Part shown: in pieces, positions 49,406-62,492 of the stretch
Position numbering within the stretch: position 1 is the stretch's first letter
How the letters are laid out: every line of letters begins with the position of its first letter
Assembly: GCF_901933205.1 (NCBI RefSeq)
Contig: NC_044573.1
Location: 85,766,546-85,830,545, forward strand
Direction of reading: 5' to 3'
Source: Camarhynchus parvulus
Taxonomy: Eukaryota > Chordata > Aves > Passeriformes > Thraupidae
Length of the DNA: 64,000 nt
Made by a program: the position numbers and the translations under genes
Notes under the pieces: model-generated
The model's database searches: none
What the model was told of the DNA's origin: nothing
What the model saw: the letters and a program-made list of their open reading frames with translations, nothing else

Positions 49406-49955
49406 TGCTGTGGTTTTAACCCCAGCTGGCAACTCAGTCCCTCCCAGTGGGATGGGGAGAGAAACAGAAGAGTAAAAGTGACAAAACTTGTGGGTTGAGA
49501 TAAAGACAGTTTAGCAAGTAAAGAAAAATCTGTGCATGCAAGCAAAGCAAAACAAAGAATTCATTCATCACTTCCCATGGGTGGGCAGGTGTTCAGTCGC
49601 CTCCAGGAAAGCAGAGCTCCATCACACATAATGTTACTTGGAAAGACAGACATCATCACTCTGAATGTCCCTCCCATATCTGCTTCTTCCCCCAGCTTTG
49701 CATGCTGAGCATGAGGCCATGTGGTGAGGCCATTTGTCCTGGCTCTGTCCCCTCCCAACAACTTGTACACCCCCACTGACTTCACTGGTGGGGAGGTGTG
49801 AGAAGCAGACAGAACCTTGGTGCTGTGCAAGCCCTGCTTAGCAACAACTAAAACATCAGTGTCTTGTCAATATTATTCTCACTTTAAATCAAAAAGACAG
49901 CACTGTACCTGCTACTGGGAACAATGTTAACTCTATCCCAGCCAAACCCAGCACA
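49406..49955 (-). mobile_element. Avian ERVL-type solo LTR
   Basis: A 550-bp LTR of a family very common in bird genomes, inserted in reverse. Complement blocks in order: 'tgctgtggttttaaccccag', 'gggttgagataaagacagtt', 'aagcaaagcaaaacaaagaa', 'ttcattcatcacttcccatg', 'caggtgttcagtcgcctcca', 'agcagagctccatcacacat', 'ccagctttgcatgctgagca', 'tgtcctggctctgtcccctc', 'gcttagcaacaactaaaaca' and 'aactctatcccagccaaacc'. The TATA box of the family (TATAAAG) is mutated to TGCAAAG near 49697. Flanks are CCATG (49401-49405) and CTATG (49956-49960), a 5-bp target duplication with one change, the length known for ERVL. No internal region is present. Open frames of up to 89 codons within it are accidental. 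Confidence 0.92.
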
Positions 49956-51179
49956 CTATGAGGTAGACAGGATGACCTAAAAAAATACATATATATCACA
50001 TGAACTTTGTTACTTATATAGTAATAAGAACTTTACATTGCATATAGTACATATAGGGGCTTTGTGACATAATGGTGGCCAAAGTTATGCACACACAAAA
50101 TTAAAAATGGTCTCCACCCTCAAGAAACATGAGTTCCAGAAGAATGAGACAGTTCTTCACAGCAGTGTGAACCATATTACCCAGCTTGAGGATTTGTCGT
50201 ACTCTTTGGGATATAAGCAATTGCAAGCATTTAATTGAAACAGAAAAGGAGATCTTCCTTTCCTAATATTTCTTATTTTTACCACAAAAGCAACATGTAG
50301 TTTTTAGTTTTGAATTCATGCTGTTTTATTTTGGAAGTGTTACATGCCTTAGATGCAGCAGCAATTTACTAAACAAGACTTCAGACTATTCAGACTGTAA
50401 TTCAGTCTGAACCATAATATTTCTGTTCTAAGTGTGAAGTCAAATGTAAAGATCCCTCAGCCTGAACAAGGATGCAATTAGCCTGCAGTTCTCTTTGGTA
50501 TTTTCTCACTCTCATATATCTCAGATCTGGCTCCATCTCACAGCAATCTGCCAAAGATCAAACAAGTCTCTGCATATTTCAAGTTTAGTCAATGAGAAAA
50601 GACTATCAGTGAGCATCCTTATTTTTGGTTTAGAATTAAAATTTTGCTTCAAAAAAACAAGATTCAATTTTCAAACACTAACAATTAGGCGTACTGCAGA
50701 TACTTTGTATTTTAACAGGAACTGCTAAGCTTTTCTTTTATATTAGCCTTGTGATTGGCATGACCTTCAATTAACCAGATCAGACATCATACATTTCTTA
50801 CAAGCAATTTAAAAACAGAAATGGCAGTTGATCCTTTCAGAGAAAGTCCATTCCTGATTATTGGAAATGAACGAAACTAAGGGTAGTTCTGAAATGATGC
50901 AGCTCACACTTGCCCTCTTTTGAAGAACTCGGTTATAATAGGCTGTCTTTATACTCTGTGAGGGTACTCAGCTCCTAACTGTGATAAGTCTTCCTAAAAT
51001 CACTCCTTTTAACAAGATCAAACAGCTTAGAACATCCAAAACGCTTAATTCTTTCCCGTTGATTGCATTTATCATCAAAGCATACAACATGTATTGCATG
51101 ACATTTGGAAAATAGTTTTAATTGACCTTTTATTCATTATCATAATCAGAGAACATAGACTGAGCAGGATTATCCTAGA
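49956..51179. other. Non-coding stretch
   Basis: AT-rich with nothing recognised. A short TA-rich stretch lies near 49987-49998. Confidence 0.45.
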
Positions 51180-51277
51180 TTCTACTGTTTTCAGTAAACA
51201 GGATTGTTTAAATTTTGAACCAGACATCCTTCAGGTATCCCTTCCACCCTACTTTATGATACTATGGTTTTATGATT
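51180..51277 (+). mobile_element. Possible CR1 3' tail, degenerate
   Basis: The end reads 'gacatccttcaggtatccct', 'tccaccctactttatgatac', 'tatggttttatgattag', which resembles the last ~70 bases of CR1 ('...ggtcccttccaacc...attctatgattct'). It is heavily decayed and the 5' limit is arbitrary. Confidence 0.5.
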
Positions 51278-52469
51278 AGCAACTATATATACATGAATTG
51301 CATGCCAGAGAAGGTGTCAGACAATTCCTTCCTTATGAAAAGTGGTGTGCTTGAAAATTCAGACATCTTTCCCGAAGAAGAAGCAACACAGGTAATCAAA
51401 CATAGAGTCAGAAATATTATGGTTTAGGAAGGCATAACTGTGCAGGAAAGAGAAGACTGAGAGGAAGAGCACTTGCTGAAAGTACTGCAGGAACAGGGCA
51501 TTACAAACCAGGAAATGGTTTGTAATGGAAATCCTAAGCTTGATGGGTTGGGAGTGAAATTATGCTTATGAAAATGTTGCAGTAAAAATAAGGGCACTAT
51601 ATGGAGAATTATCAAAGATGCATTCAACAAACTGAAGAAGAGCAGCGCTGACGCTAGCAGTGATTGGGATAGAGACTGTAGCAATGCAGTTCATTTTAGA
51701 AAGATTTTTCTCACAGGAAAAAACAACTCAGGCCACCTGGAGTTAAGCTAACACCAAGGGGGAAGGTACAGCAGTGTGAAAAAAAAAGAAAGTAGTTGTT
51801 ATTTAGGTGAATCAATGCCTGGAGGAAAGTGGTGGCAATATTTGTATTATTGTGTGAAATATTTTTGGCTCAGAGAGCAAAATGCCAGTTATAACCTGCT
51901 AAGTAGTGGTGCCCTACATGAGGTGAACACCAAACAACTTATTGCAAGTATGTTTTGCAGAAGTCAATGGGCCCATACACAATTCTGAAGAACTGGAGGA
52001 CAACAGAACTGAATATTTTTCTTACATCTTTTCTCAGGAGGCTTTTGCTCCTTATTTTGAATACAAGTGTCCAGAAGTGTCTTTTGATGGAGGAGGGGAA
52101 TGGTATGTAGTAAGTAATTAATTATTCATGAATTTAAGTCAAATCTGGCAAATAGCTCAAGCTGAAGGAAAATGGAAAACTTAGAAAAGTCAATTTGTCT
52201 TTTTGACAAAACAATCAATTTTTTCTTGTGGCAAAAATTATTATAGACTATCACAATTAATTTAAGGAAAAACTTCAATTTAAAGTGAAGAAAGTGTTCA
52301 TCAGAGATTAAATATTTTTTAGCTTCTTTACTTGTTCTCCTTGAAAAAAGTAATCATTTTTACTGTGTTAGCTAGAACATAGCCATTGCACAACCTCTCC
52401 AGCCCAATAAAAACCTAAATAGAGAGAAAAATATTTTTTTCAGGGATTTCTTTCAGTCATTTTCATCCA
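51278..52469. other. Non-coding stretch
   Basis: No recognised feature. An 86-codon minus-strand frame at 51424-51684 is leucine and serine rich without a domain. Confidence 0.4.
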
Positions 52470-52925
52470 GTGTTGCTGCTGCGTGGAAAGAACTTGTTTT
52501 CTGTGCCCTTCTATGGGGCCACAATGGGGGCTGCAGGAGCAGAAGAGGAGAGAGGCATGTCTCTCCTGCTGCACTCAGACCAACCTGCCAAATACTCATC
52601 ATATCATAGTGTCAGTCTGAACAGCAGCCATGGGTGCTGCGGACAAAGTACGTGGCTGACTCACTCCAGCTGTAAACGTGTGCCAGTTGACGCTGATGGG
52701 GAATTTTTCAGCAATTCAATTTTGATGGAAAACATTGATTTGTCAAAACTAATATACTGCAGTGGCAATGGACATACCAATTTTAACATCCAGACACTCA
52801 TCTGCTGCAGGATAATCAGAATCACTATGGCAGGCTTCTGCCCTAAAAGACCATGGTCCTGCTCTGAATTAAAACTATTCTTTTCTTCATTCATTATATG
52901 GGGAGCCTGGGAAATCATTGTCTAG
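52470..52925 (+). other. Longest non-repetitive open frame, coding status doubtful
   Basis: 151 codons open from a GTG. The first ATG is 19 codons in, leaving about 133. It lies in a GC-richer patch (52470-52700). The product would be rich in Ser and Cys, with a hydrophobic C-terminal part (about residues 134-151), no signal peptide that I can see and no known motif. The minus strand is also open for 85 codons at 52661-52918. No promoter, splice or conserved domain evidence supports it. It may be chance, part of an unrecognised repeat, or an exon remnant. Confidence 0.15.
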
Positions 52926-54439
52926 GAAGCCTAGGAAAACTGGTCAGCTAGGTTATATATCTAACCTTGGTGTATTCAAATACCTACCCACAGTTCAATC
53001 TTTTCAACCCAATGCCTTGTCACTCAGTGGGAAAACTGTTCATAATCTCCTCAATATAAATGAAATATCTAATCTTATTCAATGATACAGCAGCACACCA
53101 GGTGTCTTACAAGGCTGACAGCAAATGTTTGAAGCATAAAACGCCTATGAAGAACTAAGGAGTGAGACTTTTATTTGTGGTTTATGATTCATCAGTTGGG
53201 CTCTTTATTGGAACTTCCATAGGAATTAGCAGAAAACACATTTTTCATTTTTCACTACTTAAAGTTGTGAGAATCAAAATGGTTTTCTGTGCTCTTTCAG
53301 AATAATCCTGACACATTAAAAATGTGAAAAAAATATGAGAGCAAGACTGCAAAGAATGGATTTGGCCCACATTTGAATTCTGGGAAAGTTCAGTCCAAGC
53401 CTCTGCCTGTTTAGCAATTGCTTGCATAAATTGATTTGGAAGATATTCAGAGGTCCATAATCTTACAGCAGTTGAGATCCTATTCAGCAGATCAGAGAAA
53501 TCTCCTAAGCAGTGGTAAGGTTAACATCTGGGATGATTCAAATAGACCAAGGAAATAATTTCAATTGGACCCCAAGTAATATAGTTATGAATTTACTGGT
53601 AATTATCCAATAAGAAAGATTTCATAACTTTCCTGCCCATTTGACATTTTTTCCTACTGAATTAAAAATATCCAATTCCTATAAACAATTAATTGTAAAA
53701 ACAGCATCTTTCATCAACAGAATGCATACCATTGAAAAATTACCTACTATTACTGATTTTTTTGACTACTACAGAATGTTCTTGAATTCCTCCATAATTT
53801 TACAGATAATCTGAATCCCAAGAGAGCTCTATCCACAAAGCTTATATGCCACTTCTATTTCCAGATTGCCCAAGTTTGCTGAAAATATAATCTCACATAA
53901 AAAATACACTTTTTCCCTCAACTTAAAGCAGAAAGGAAGTTCTATACCTTTTCCTTCCTGCTTGTACTTGTATACTTATAGAGCAGATGGTAGAAATTTG
54001 CTTTAGCAGTTCACCTCTACAGTTTGGGTCCCTGTGGGCAGACAATTCCCTTAAATTTCACTTTGATCTATAGTGAAAAGCAAATTAAAAATATAAAAGT
54101 AACTCTCACTGAAATTCACAGATTTTGTGTGAAACTCCCTCTGCTGATTCTTAGTCTTCTTTTGTACTGTAAACTTTAATCTGAATACCTGGAATAAATT
54201 GAGACGTTCCCAGATAATAATAATTCATTCTCATCATATCCTTTTTTTTTTTTTTGGCATTTGTTGCACCACAACCATCCTTGATCTGTTCATGAGACAG
54301 AAGCAGAGAGTTTATTTTCCAGAGTAATTTGATTAAGTTTTTTTCTTCCATCAGCCTGGTTTCAATGCTGCTCTATAAATCCCACTTGAATCTGTCCTTC
54401 TTAAACATGTATGTTCAGATCTTTATATAGCATCTTTAA
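52926..54439. other. Non-coding stretch
   Basis: AT-rich, with a T14 run at 54242-54255. No gene or repeat recognised. Confidence 0.45.
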
Positions 54440-55640
54440 AGTCATAAGACAGCCCCCATGATTTCATGTGCAAGTTCTTTCTGCATTGAGTTCTGAGGAA
54501 TTTGGTCTTGATATTTGTATGTCTTGTTTTCATCTTTAACTGAGTTTTTTTTTTCATTAAACTGCATGTCAGTCCCTCTGATATTAGTATGAACTATAAA
54601 TTTGCTAAGGATATGTTCTGTCTCATTGTCCAGGTTATTGACAAAAATACTGTGCAATTCTGGCTTCAGTTTCAGCCACCAGGGTAGTCCATGTGTAACT
54701 GGCCATTCACTGAATTTCAAATCATTGGTTACAACCCTCTGAGCTGCTCAGTCTAGTCAATTTTTAATTCATCTAACAGGATTAGCCTTTTAGTTCCTCC
54801 AGTTTCAAATTAACCAGCTGTACAAGATGTTACTAAAATCCTTGCTAAAGACAAGTCAGATAACATTCATCTATTTTCCTCATACACATGCCAGTCATTT
54901 CATCTCAAAAAGCGGCCCTGCTGATCAAACATGATGTGGCCCTCATAAATGCATTTTTCCTGTCTCTAACTGCCTTTCTTGTTTGAAAATGTTTTCCAAT
55001 AGGATGTTATTCGTTTAAAGACTAAGGTGAAGCTAACCTGCCTATTACTCCACAACTCTCTCTTCCCACCTTTTTAAAAAATGAGTAGATGATTTATTTT
55101 GCTCATCGTGAGGAAACTCCCCCAATGGCCATGGCTCTGCATGGAGTATCATATCACAGTTTTCATTTTTGCGTAAAATCCACCTGGCCACAGATATCTG
55201 CATATATATATGACTTTTGTCAATAGTCCTGCTCTGCTGTCCATCTCCTTCCAAAACCATGGAGGTGTGCACCAAGGTCTGGGAGCAAACTTATCCATGA
55301 ACAATGAGACAAAACTTGTGGTGAGTACTTCAGCCATTTCTATATCATATTTCCACACTCTTTTTATTTTTTCTTTATATCTCTAAAGAGCTCTTATTAA
55401 CAGCTCAGTTTTCCTATAAGCCTGAAAGCAGTTTGATGACACAAAGATATTCCACTTCAGCTTTTATTCTCCTTAGCCATGTTAACTTTACTGGTGTCTA
55501 CAGATAGTTCTCTTTTATAGCCTAGAGTTTGTTACAACTCCCACCCTACTTTAGTTATGGCCCAAATTGATTTAAATGTTTCTCTAATGTCCATAAACTT
55601 TTTGTTCCAGGGTGTTGTCTGCAATTCCATCTTTTCTGTG
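54440..55640 (-). mobile_element. Long decayed CR1 ORF2 fragment
   Basis: About 1.2 kb of CR1 coding sequence in reverse. On the minus strand, 54720-54442 translates to a stretch containing LHSIFVNNLDNETEHILSKF, which follows the CR1 reverse-transcriptase pattern LFNIFINDLDSGIECTLSKF. The catalytic FADD is lost (FIVH here). The more upstream part (right-hand side) corresponds to the linker and first part of the reverse transcriptase: the plus strand shows 'gtgagtacttcagccatttc' (about 55321) and 'aggtgaagctaacctgccta' (about 55025), which match the complement of conserved CR1 blocks. Stops and frameshifts break it throughout (open parts 55358-55149, 55275-55045 and 54720-54442). It is an old, dead internal fragment with no 3' end. 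Confidence 0.75.
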
Positions 55641-58600
55641 AACTAAAACTGATGAAATTATGTCTAAAATTATATTAATTCTGATTATTTTAGATAAAAA
55701 ATATTTTAGTTATTACATCCAGCAACTGACTATCATGTAAGGGTTCTGTCACTATAAGTAGCATTTTTCTATCTAATCTGACTATTTTAAATGCTAATAA
55801 CACAACACCCCAAAATTTCTCTTTTTTTAGTAGTCTTGCAGAAACCTATCTAGACAAATGAATTATTTATTAAGGCAGTAGCCGCCAGTAATAGTTGTTT
55901 GTATTGTGGCCAATGCATTTTACTAGACTATAAAATCCTAAGTAATCTGTGTATATCTGTGCATACTGAGATTATATATCGCATACATAAAAATGTGCAT
56001 GTTTTCCTTCACCTACAAAGATCTTCATCCTGACCCTTGAGCATCATAAACTAAAATTTTTACTCTGTATTACAATTTTTTTTGTCCTGATATATATTGT
56101 CTTATGATGAAAAGTGAATTAAAATTAAACTAGTTTTCTAATGTAATAAAGCAATCTGGTTGCAAATTATACTTTTCAAAACCAGGTTTCTTTAGTCCCT
56201 GTTCTTTGCCCTTCTGTTGCTTTTGAAGGACACAGTAGGAAGATATATATGACTAGTGTGCAAAATTTCAAAATTTAGTCTTTTTTTTTGGTACATAGAA
56301 CTGGGTTTCTTAGTATTTGTCAGTAGCCTGTTAATTTAGTGCTGACTTAGAGAATTGTTGATGGGCAACACACAAAAATTTGCTGGAAAGGGAGATCAGA
56401 AAAAATTAATTTATATATGTTTAAAGATGAAAATATATTAATTCATCCTGTTTATACTGAATCACATGTTTGAATAGACATCATTGAACATAATTTTTGT
56501 CTAAATATGGGCTCTAAAATACTATTGGGCTCTAAAATATTTGCAGCTTCTAACAATTATAAAACACAGAATGAAAATAAAATGTATCTAATAATTATTA
56601 GATAATTAGATTAGATTAAATATAGCACAACAAAATAGCTGCTGAAAGCAAACTCATTCAATGTAGCTCTATAAAATACTACAGGAGTCTCTTAATCTGT
56701 GCAGCTTTTGGAGACAGTAAAACTGAGTGGCAGACATGAGTGATCCAAATGAATAAACTAAGTGGACTGACGAGACTTGACTGAAGGAAATTTTTCAGTG
56801 ATGCATATGGTATAAAATTCACCAGAACACAAATTCCGTGGGAGGAACTGCATTTATTTGTATGTATTTAATAATAGGATATATTTCTTTTTAAAGTCTA
56901 CATCTTTCAGAAACTTCAGGGGATGAATAAAAAGAGATAAGGGTGATTTGACTGACTACACTTCTGAGAAAAATATATCTTGACTGAAAGCCAAAACTTG
57001 ACTGAAAACACAGAAAAACTACTTGGGATGCTAGATAAGAAGCTGAAGGTCCTGTGTGGGAAGGTGACAAAATGCCTTCAAATCCATACCAAATCTGCAC
57101 CACCTTATGACAGACAAGCTCTCATTTTCAAAATTCTAAAGATTTGGTTTGTTTTCCTTTCTTTTAAGACGCTGAACTAGTTCTTCCTATAAAGCTGAGC
57201 ATTTGAATAGTCATGTTTCCATCACAGATACAAGTGCCTCCATAGAAGATGGATTTTGGAAACTGAGACTCAGTCACGAATATGAAATAAAGATCAATTC
57301 ACATGTTCAAGTGGCAGATAAAAACCAGTATCAGAATTGCAAAAGAGGCCTTCAGAGATAGATGAAATAGAAAACGAGGGAAAGGTAGCTCAGATTTGGT
57401 ACAGGTAAAATGTTGTGCTTAAGCTGTTGCTACACATTGCTGCTACTTTTAGTTTGAATTTAAGTTGACCCTTTTCATACATTCCCTTTTTCATGGCATT
57501 CTACCTTGATCTCTTTTGGTCCCAAACTGCTATCATATGATCATTGGAATCTGCACGGTTGGATAAATTAGACCCTTCAGTTCCTCATTTGGAAAAAGCT
57601 GCTCAATATAGCTTCTCCATTCACTGAAAAGGAAAATCAGAAATATAAAACAGATTTTCTGTCTCAAATTTAAAATGACACTTTCTGAATGTGTTCTTTG
57701 CCTCAATACAAGCGGGGGCAATGAAACTGCTTGAATGCTTTTGAACAGTCCAAATACACTTGTGGCAAAACCCTCTCCCTTTCTTCCTCTCTTTTGGATC
57801 TTTCTAGACATTATTTATTCTCTCCTGCTAAATCCTTTCTGCAGCTACATTCTGCTGGCAAGAGCAGTAGCCTGTAAGTGTCAGGCACATTTATCCTCCT
57901 TCTATATTTATCCATAGTCTTTGGTAGATTCTGTGCAAAAGATACCTAAATCAGACTGAAAGAGATAAGGAGGGAAGATAGCAATTCAGATGGAAAAATA
58001 ACCCCTAAAGAAAGTGAATATATTGTCAGGATCAAAGAGAAACTGGTAAAATTTTATAGAGAGATAAGAACACATAATATGTGAACACTTGGAAAAAAGA
58101 CAAGTTGAATTGTCTCCAAGTTCCTAAGTCAACCAGGATGTCCAAACAACAGATTGATTAGGACTTCTTATAGAAACTGTATATCTCAGCTTAATTTTAC
58201 CTAGCTATGCAGGTACCCAATAAAAATAGAGTTAGAGGACAGACTGTCTTTATCTCAGCTGCTGACTGCCCACAGCCCAAGCTATGCACTCTGACAATGG
58301 CCTTCCTCAGCAAGGATGAATTTAGAACTCAGAAAGGATAAGGTCATGATTTGCTAGGTTACTGCAATTCCCTTTGCCTTTCCTTCAGTAGTAGGAGATG
58401 CATGGATCATATTCTTGTTTCAGACAAATAGACATGGCAATATGTATCCAATAGCATGATGAAGAGTGTGAAGAAGATTTCATATGTCTTCAAATAAAAT
58501 TTATATCTTAACATTTTATCTAAAAGAAGTCTGTGAGGAAAGAATGCAACACATTTTGTAGAGGCATAGCTATTCTGAAATAACTTTTTTATCAAAGCAG

Positions 58601-60125
58601 GTGCTTTTCCATATATGTATTATTTTACCTGTACCCACAAACAATAATTGAAATCATGTGAGGTGAAAGCAAGAATTCCATGAGAAGAGGAACCAGAATT
58701 TTTTTTTAATGTAGGAACCTAGGTAAAAAATACAGTGAAATCTGTATAAGTTTTAAGTCTGGAAGATATTAAAATAGCACAGGGGCTTTAGCTGAGGCAC
58801 AGTTATTTCTGATTACTGGGTCAATTCTAGACATTTCCATCATGAAGAAAAAAAGAAGTCAATTGCAGGCTAATCCTATTTGCATGAGTCATACTAACTT
58901 AAGACATGGCTTTAAAGGAGGAGGCTTATACCTGTGAATTAAATTGAGTCAGGGAACAAGCATGGGCCCTGAAGGTGAATTCCTTTTGCCATTCAAATAC
59001 TCACTGAGGTCCAGACAGCATGTGCCAGCTTGCACTCCTGCAGCAACCATTCCCAAGGAGCCAGTTGCATTACTCCACACTGGAGTATGGAAGAGTTTGA
59101 AAGCTAGGATGCAGAAAAAGTTTGCCAGAGGATACACATTGAAAGTGTTCAGTTTACACATACAAATATACCCCTGGTGTCCCACATACAACTCAGGTGA
59201 GATGCTCAGCTTTCCCTGGTTTTTCTAAATGTGATTTGGGAGATGAGACAAGCAGAAAATGTGCAGAAATCCCACAGTGAATACTTATCTTGTATTATTT
59301 TAGGTGGAAATTGGGTAAGAAAAATATTTATGATGCACTCAACTGCTTTCAGAGGTGAGACAGGTGTGTGCTCTAGCAAACGCAGAGAAAAGGCACAGAA
59401 GTGCATATTTTCTTGAAAAATTCAAGGGCTCATAGTATTAAAGTGACTCGTAATGTCCACAGAGAACATGGACACAGTTCAAGGAACTGGAATGCATTTT
59501 TTTTTCTGGGGTTAGAATTCAGGTGGAGAGCTGGTTTTATCCTGTGGTGACAAACCACTGCAAGTAGCAGTTAGGGGAAAACTGAGGTTTTTAGCTTGAA
59601 GATCAAATGTCATTTAGCCAGGATTCTGTATTGCTCCAGTGATATAATGTCTAGACATCAATAACTAAAGTTGAATCAATAAGGAACAATATAGTGATAT
59701 ATTTACGGAAGTCTTTATGAAAGAATTTCAATTTTAAATGCATAGTATCTGCAGAGACCACACACACACTCAATACTTCAAATTGCTCATTCTTTTTCCT
59801 AGAACAGCCTTATGAATTAAACTTTTACATGTTCTATTCTATCACCTCAAAATTAATATTTCTTCCTACAAGATATAACTGCTGTACTTTTTGACTCTTA
59901 TATGATTAGGTTGACCCAACCCTGGGTGGAGGCGCTTTGCATATTTTGTTACACAATCCTACCACTTAATCAGCAGCTGGAGAGTTCCATATGGCACCTG
60001 CTCTGCTTGTTTCCTTTGGGATCAAGGTGAATATTTTTATTTTAGTCTTTCAAAGCTATGGTGTATGATTCAAAAGAAATAATTTTAACATAACTGCAGC
60101 ATTCTGTAAGAAGAGTAGTAGGGGT
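55641..60125. other. Long non-coding stretch
   Basis: AT-rich with no recognised gene. It contains a 20-bp palindrome (56585-56604), a short direct repeat 'gggctctaaaata' twice (56509 and 56527), and an inverted pair ACTCCA/TGGAGT at about 59074. Opposite frames of 80-94 codons at 58944-59228 have no domain. Confidence 0.45.
56585..56604. repeat. Perfect 20-bp AT-rich palindrome
   Basis: TATCTAATAATTATTAGATA is its own complement. It could form a cruciform or bind a homeodomain dimer (TAATNNATTA-like core), or be a chance product of AT-rich sequence. Confidence 0.9.
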
Positions 60126-60429
<304 letters not shown>

Positions 60430-61977
60430 TAAAAATATGAAAAGGAACACGGCAAAAACAAAAGGGAAAAGTAAAAGGAAAGACATTACAAGAGTGAGGC
60501 AGAGAGATCCCAAATTTGCTCTAATCAAGAGACCAGAATTTCACAGGGTCTACTGCCTCTTGTGACTCTTTTGTCTATCCAGAAGGAAATGGTAATTGAC
60601 AGATAGAATGAGCAACTGACAGACATGGTCTCATCTGTTAATCTATCCAAATGTGTCATAACAGAGTGGAGAGAGGTATGAAATAGCAAGAGGATGAGGA
60701 ATCTAAATTTAGATTTACTGTAATTTTAGACCAAAGATGGCTACTGCCTGAAGCAAAGACCCAATTACTAAGTGCCAGATGTTGCAATTCAGAAACACAT
60801 CTGTAGCATGGGGAAATAAATAGGAAATCCTCTCAAAGATAAAAATGCCAGATGATAAGGCATTTTCAAATTTAATTAATTTTATAACATATGGCAATGC
60901 TTTCAGAAACATTGAGTGTGTTTTGAACAACTTAAGTAGAGGGTGTTGACCAAAAGTAAGTTTGTTTTCAGAAGCAACTGTTTACCACATATATTTAAAG
61001 TAAACACGGTTTGTTTATTCAAAATAAAAAGATGGGAGAGGTTGGTTTTTTAATTAAATAAAACATGAACAGAATCCATCTGCTTACTTGCTGTGCATTG
61101 ACAAAACCTAGGAGTGTTAAAGAAAAAAGGAGAGAGATCTATCTAATATGCATCAGGCAGTCATCCAATGACATTGCTCCTAGTAACCCACAAGCTTCAA
61201 TTGCCTTCTGTTACACCTAGAATTCTCACTGGAAAGTTGTATACTTTGAACTATTTTCAATTATATTATGGAGGGGGAAATTATCCTGTCAGAGTTCATG
61301 TCTGAATAAATAAATCAAATGTACCATGAAGCTGTGGGACACAGGCAATTTTTGCCCCCATGCATTGCTGTTTATATTTTGTTGATGTGACTGCACACCT
61401 TTATCAGATTTGTAAAATATATCAATATTTTATCTTAATATTTCACTGTGCTGAATTGAATTCATTTTTATATATGATTTTAGACTAAGCTGCTGTTCTC
61501 TTTTAAAGGTTCTTTTCCTCTAGTGGTCCAACTTCAGTAGTCAAATAATTTCATATATAGTGGTCATTTATATTGTTTGTTAGAGCTAGAAGTGGAATTT
61601 TTCTTAATCCATCACAATCAATTTTGAGAGATTCTGTATGTCACATTTACATTATTGAAGATATAGGGAGAAGAGAGTGAAAGAGAGATGATATGCAGAA
61701 ATTGACTTAATATTTGAAACAGGTGCACTGAATATAAGTAAGAAACACAAACCCTATCACTGTCAACCCCAACTGTTGTTTTTCTGATTTTCACACTACA
61801 GGTATGTATCAGGAACACACAGACCCAAGTATTTCTGGTTCTAGTTAAACTTTAATTAACCAATTCCTTCAATAACCCTTCAGCTGGGACAAGTGGTGCT
61901 GACTAATCTCATGGCCAACCAGATATCCTGGGCTGCATCAAGAGAAGCATGGCCAGCAGGTCAAGGAAAGTGATTCT
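60430..61977. other. Non-coding stretch
   Basis: AT-rich. Nothing recognised beyond ordinary A- and T-rich runs. Confidence 0.45.
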
Positions 61978-62492
61978 CCCCCTCTATTCTGCCCACATGA
62001 GATCCACACTTGCAGTACTGAATCTGGGTCTGCAGTCCACAGTATATGAAAGGCAAGGAGCTGTTGGAGCAGGTCCAGAGAAGAGATGATCAGAGGGCTG
62101 GAACTCATTTCCTATGGAGAAAGTATGACTGGAGAAGAGAAAGTTCTAGGGAGGCATTATTTTGGGCTTTCAGAATAAAAAAAAGGGGGCTTACAAGAAA
62201 GACAGATGACAATATTTTACCAAGGCCTGTGGTGACAGAACAAGGAAACCTGTTTAAACTGAAAGTCAGTAGGTTTAGGCAGGGCATAAGGGTCTCACAA
62301 CCCCTTATCTTGAGTGTTGTGAGACAATAGAACAGCTTGACCAGAGAAGTTGTGAATGCCTCATCCCTGACGTGTCTAAGGTTAGTTGTATGGGGCTTTG
62401 AGCAACCTGGTCTAATGGATGGTGTCCTTGCCCACGGGCAGGGCTAGATGATCTTTAAAGATCCCTTTAAACCCAAACTGTTCTTTGAGTCT
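61978..62492 (+). mobile_element. CR1 LINE fragment, long 3' part
   Basis: About 515 bases of CR1 in sense. Blocks in order: 'aaggagctgttggagcaggt', 'ccagagaagagatgatcaga', 'gggctggaactcatttccta', 'gactggagaagagaaagttc', 'ggggcttacaagaaagacag', 'tgaccagagaagttgtgaat', 'gggctttgagcaacctggtc', 'gtccttgcccacgggcaggg', 'tagatgatctttaaagatcc'. It belongs to the same general subfamily group as 31025-31543, with extra decay around 62220-62320. The open frames of 94 and 60 codons here are accidental. Confidence 0.94.
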
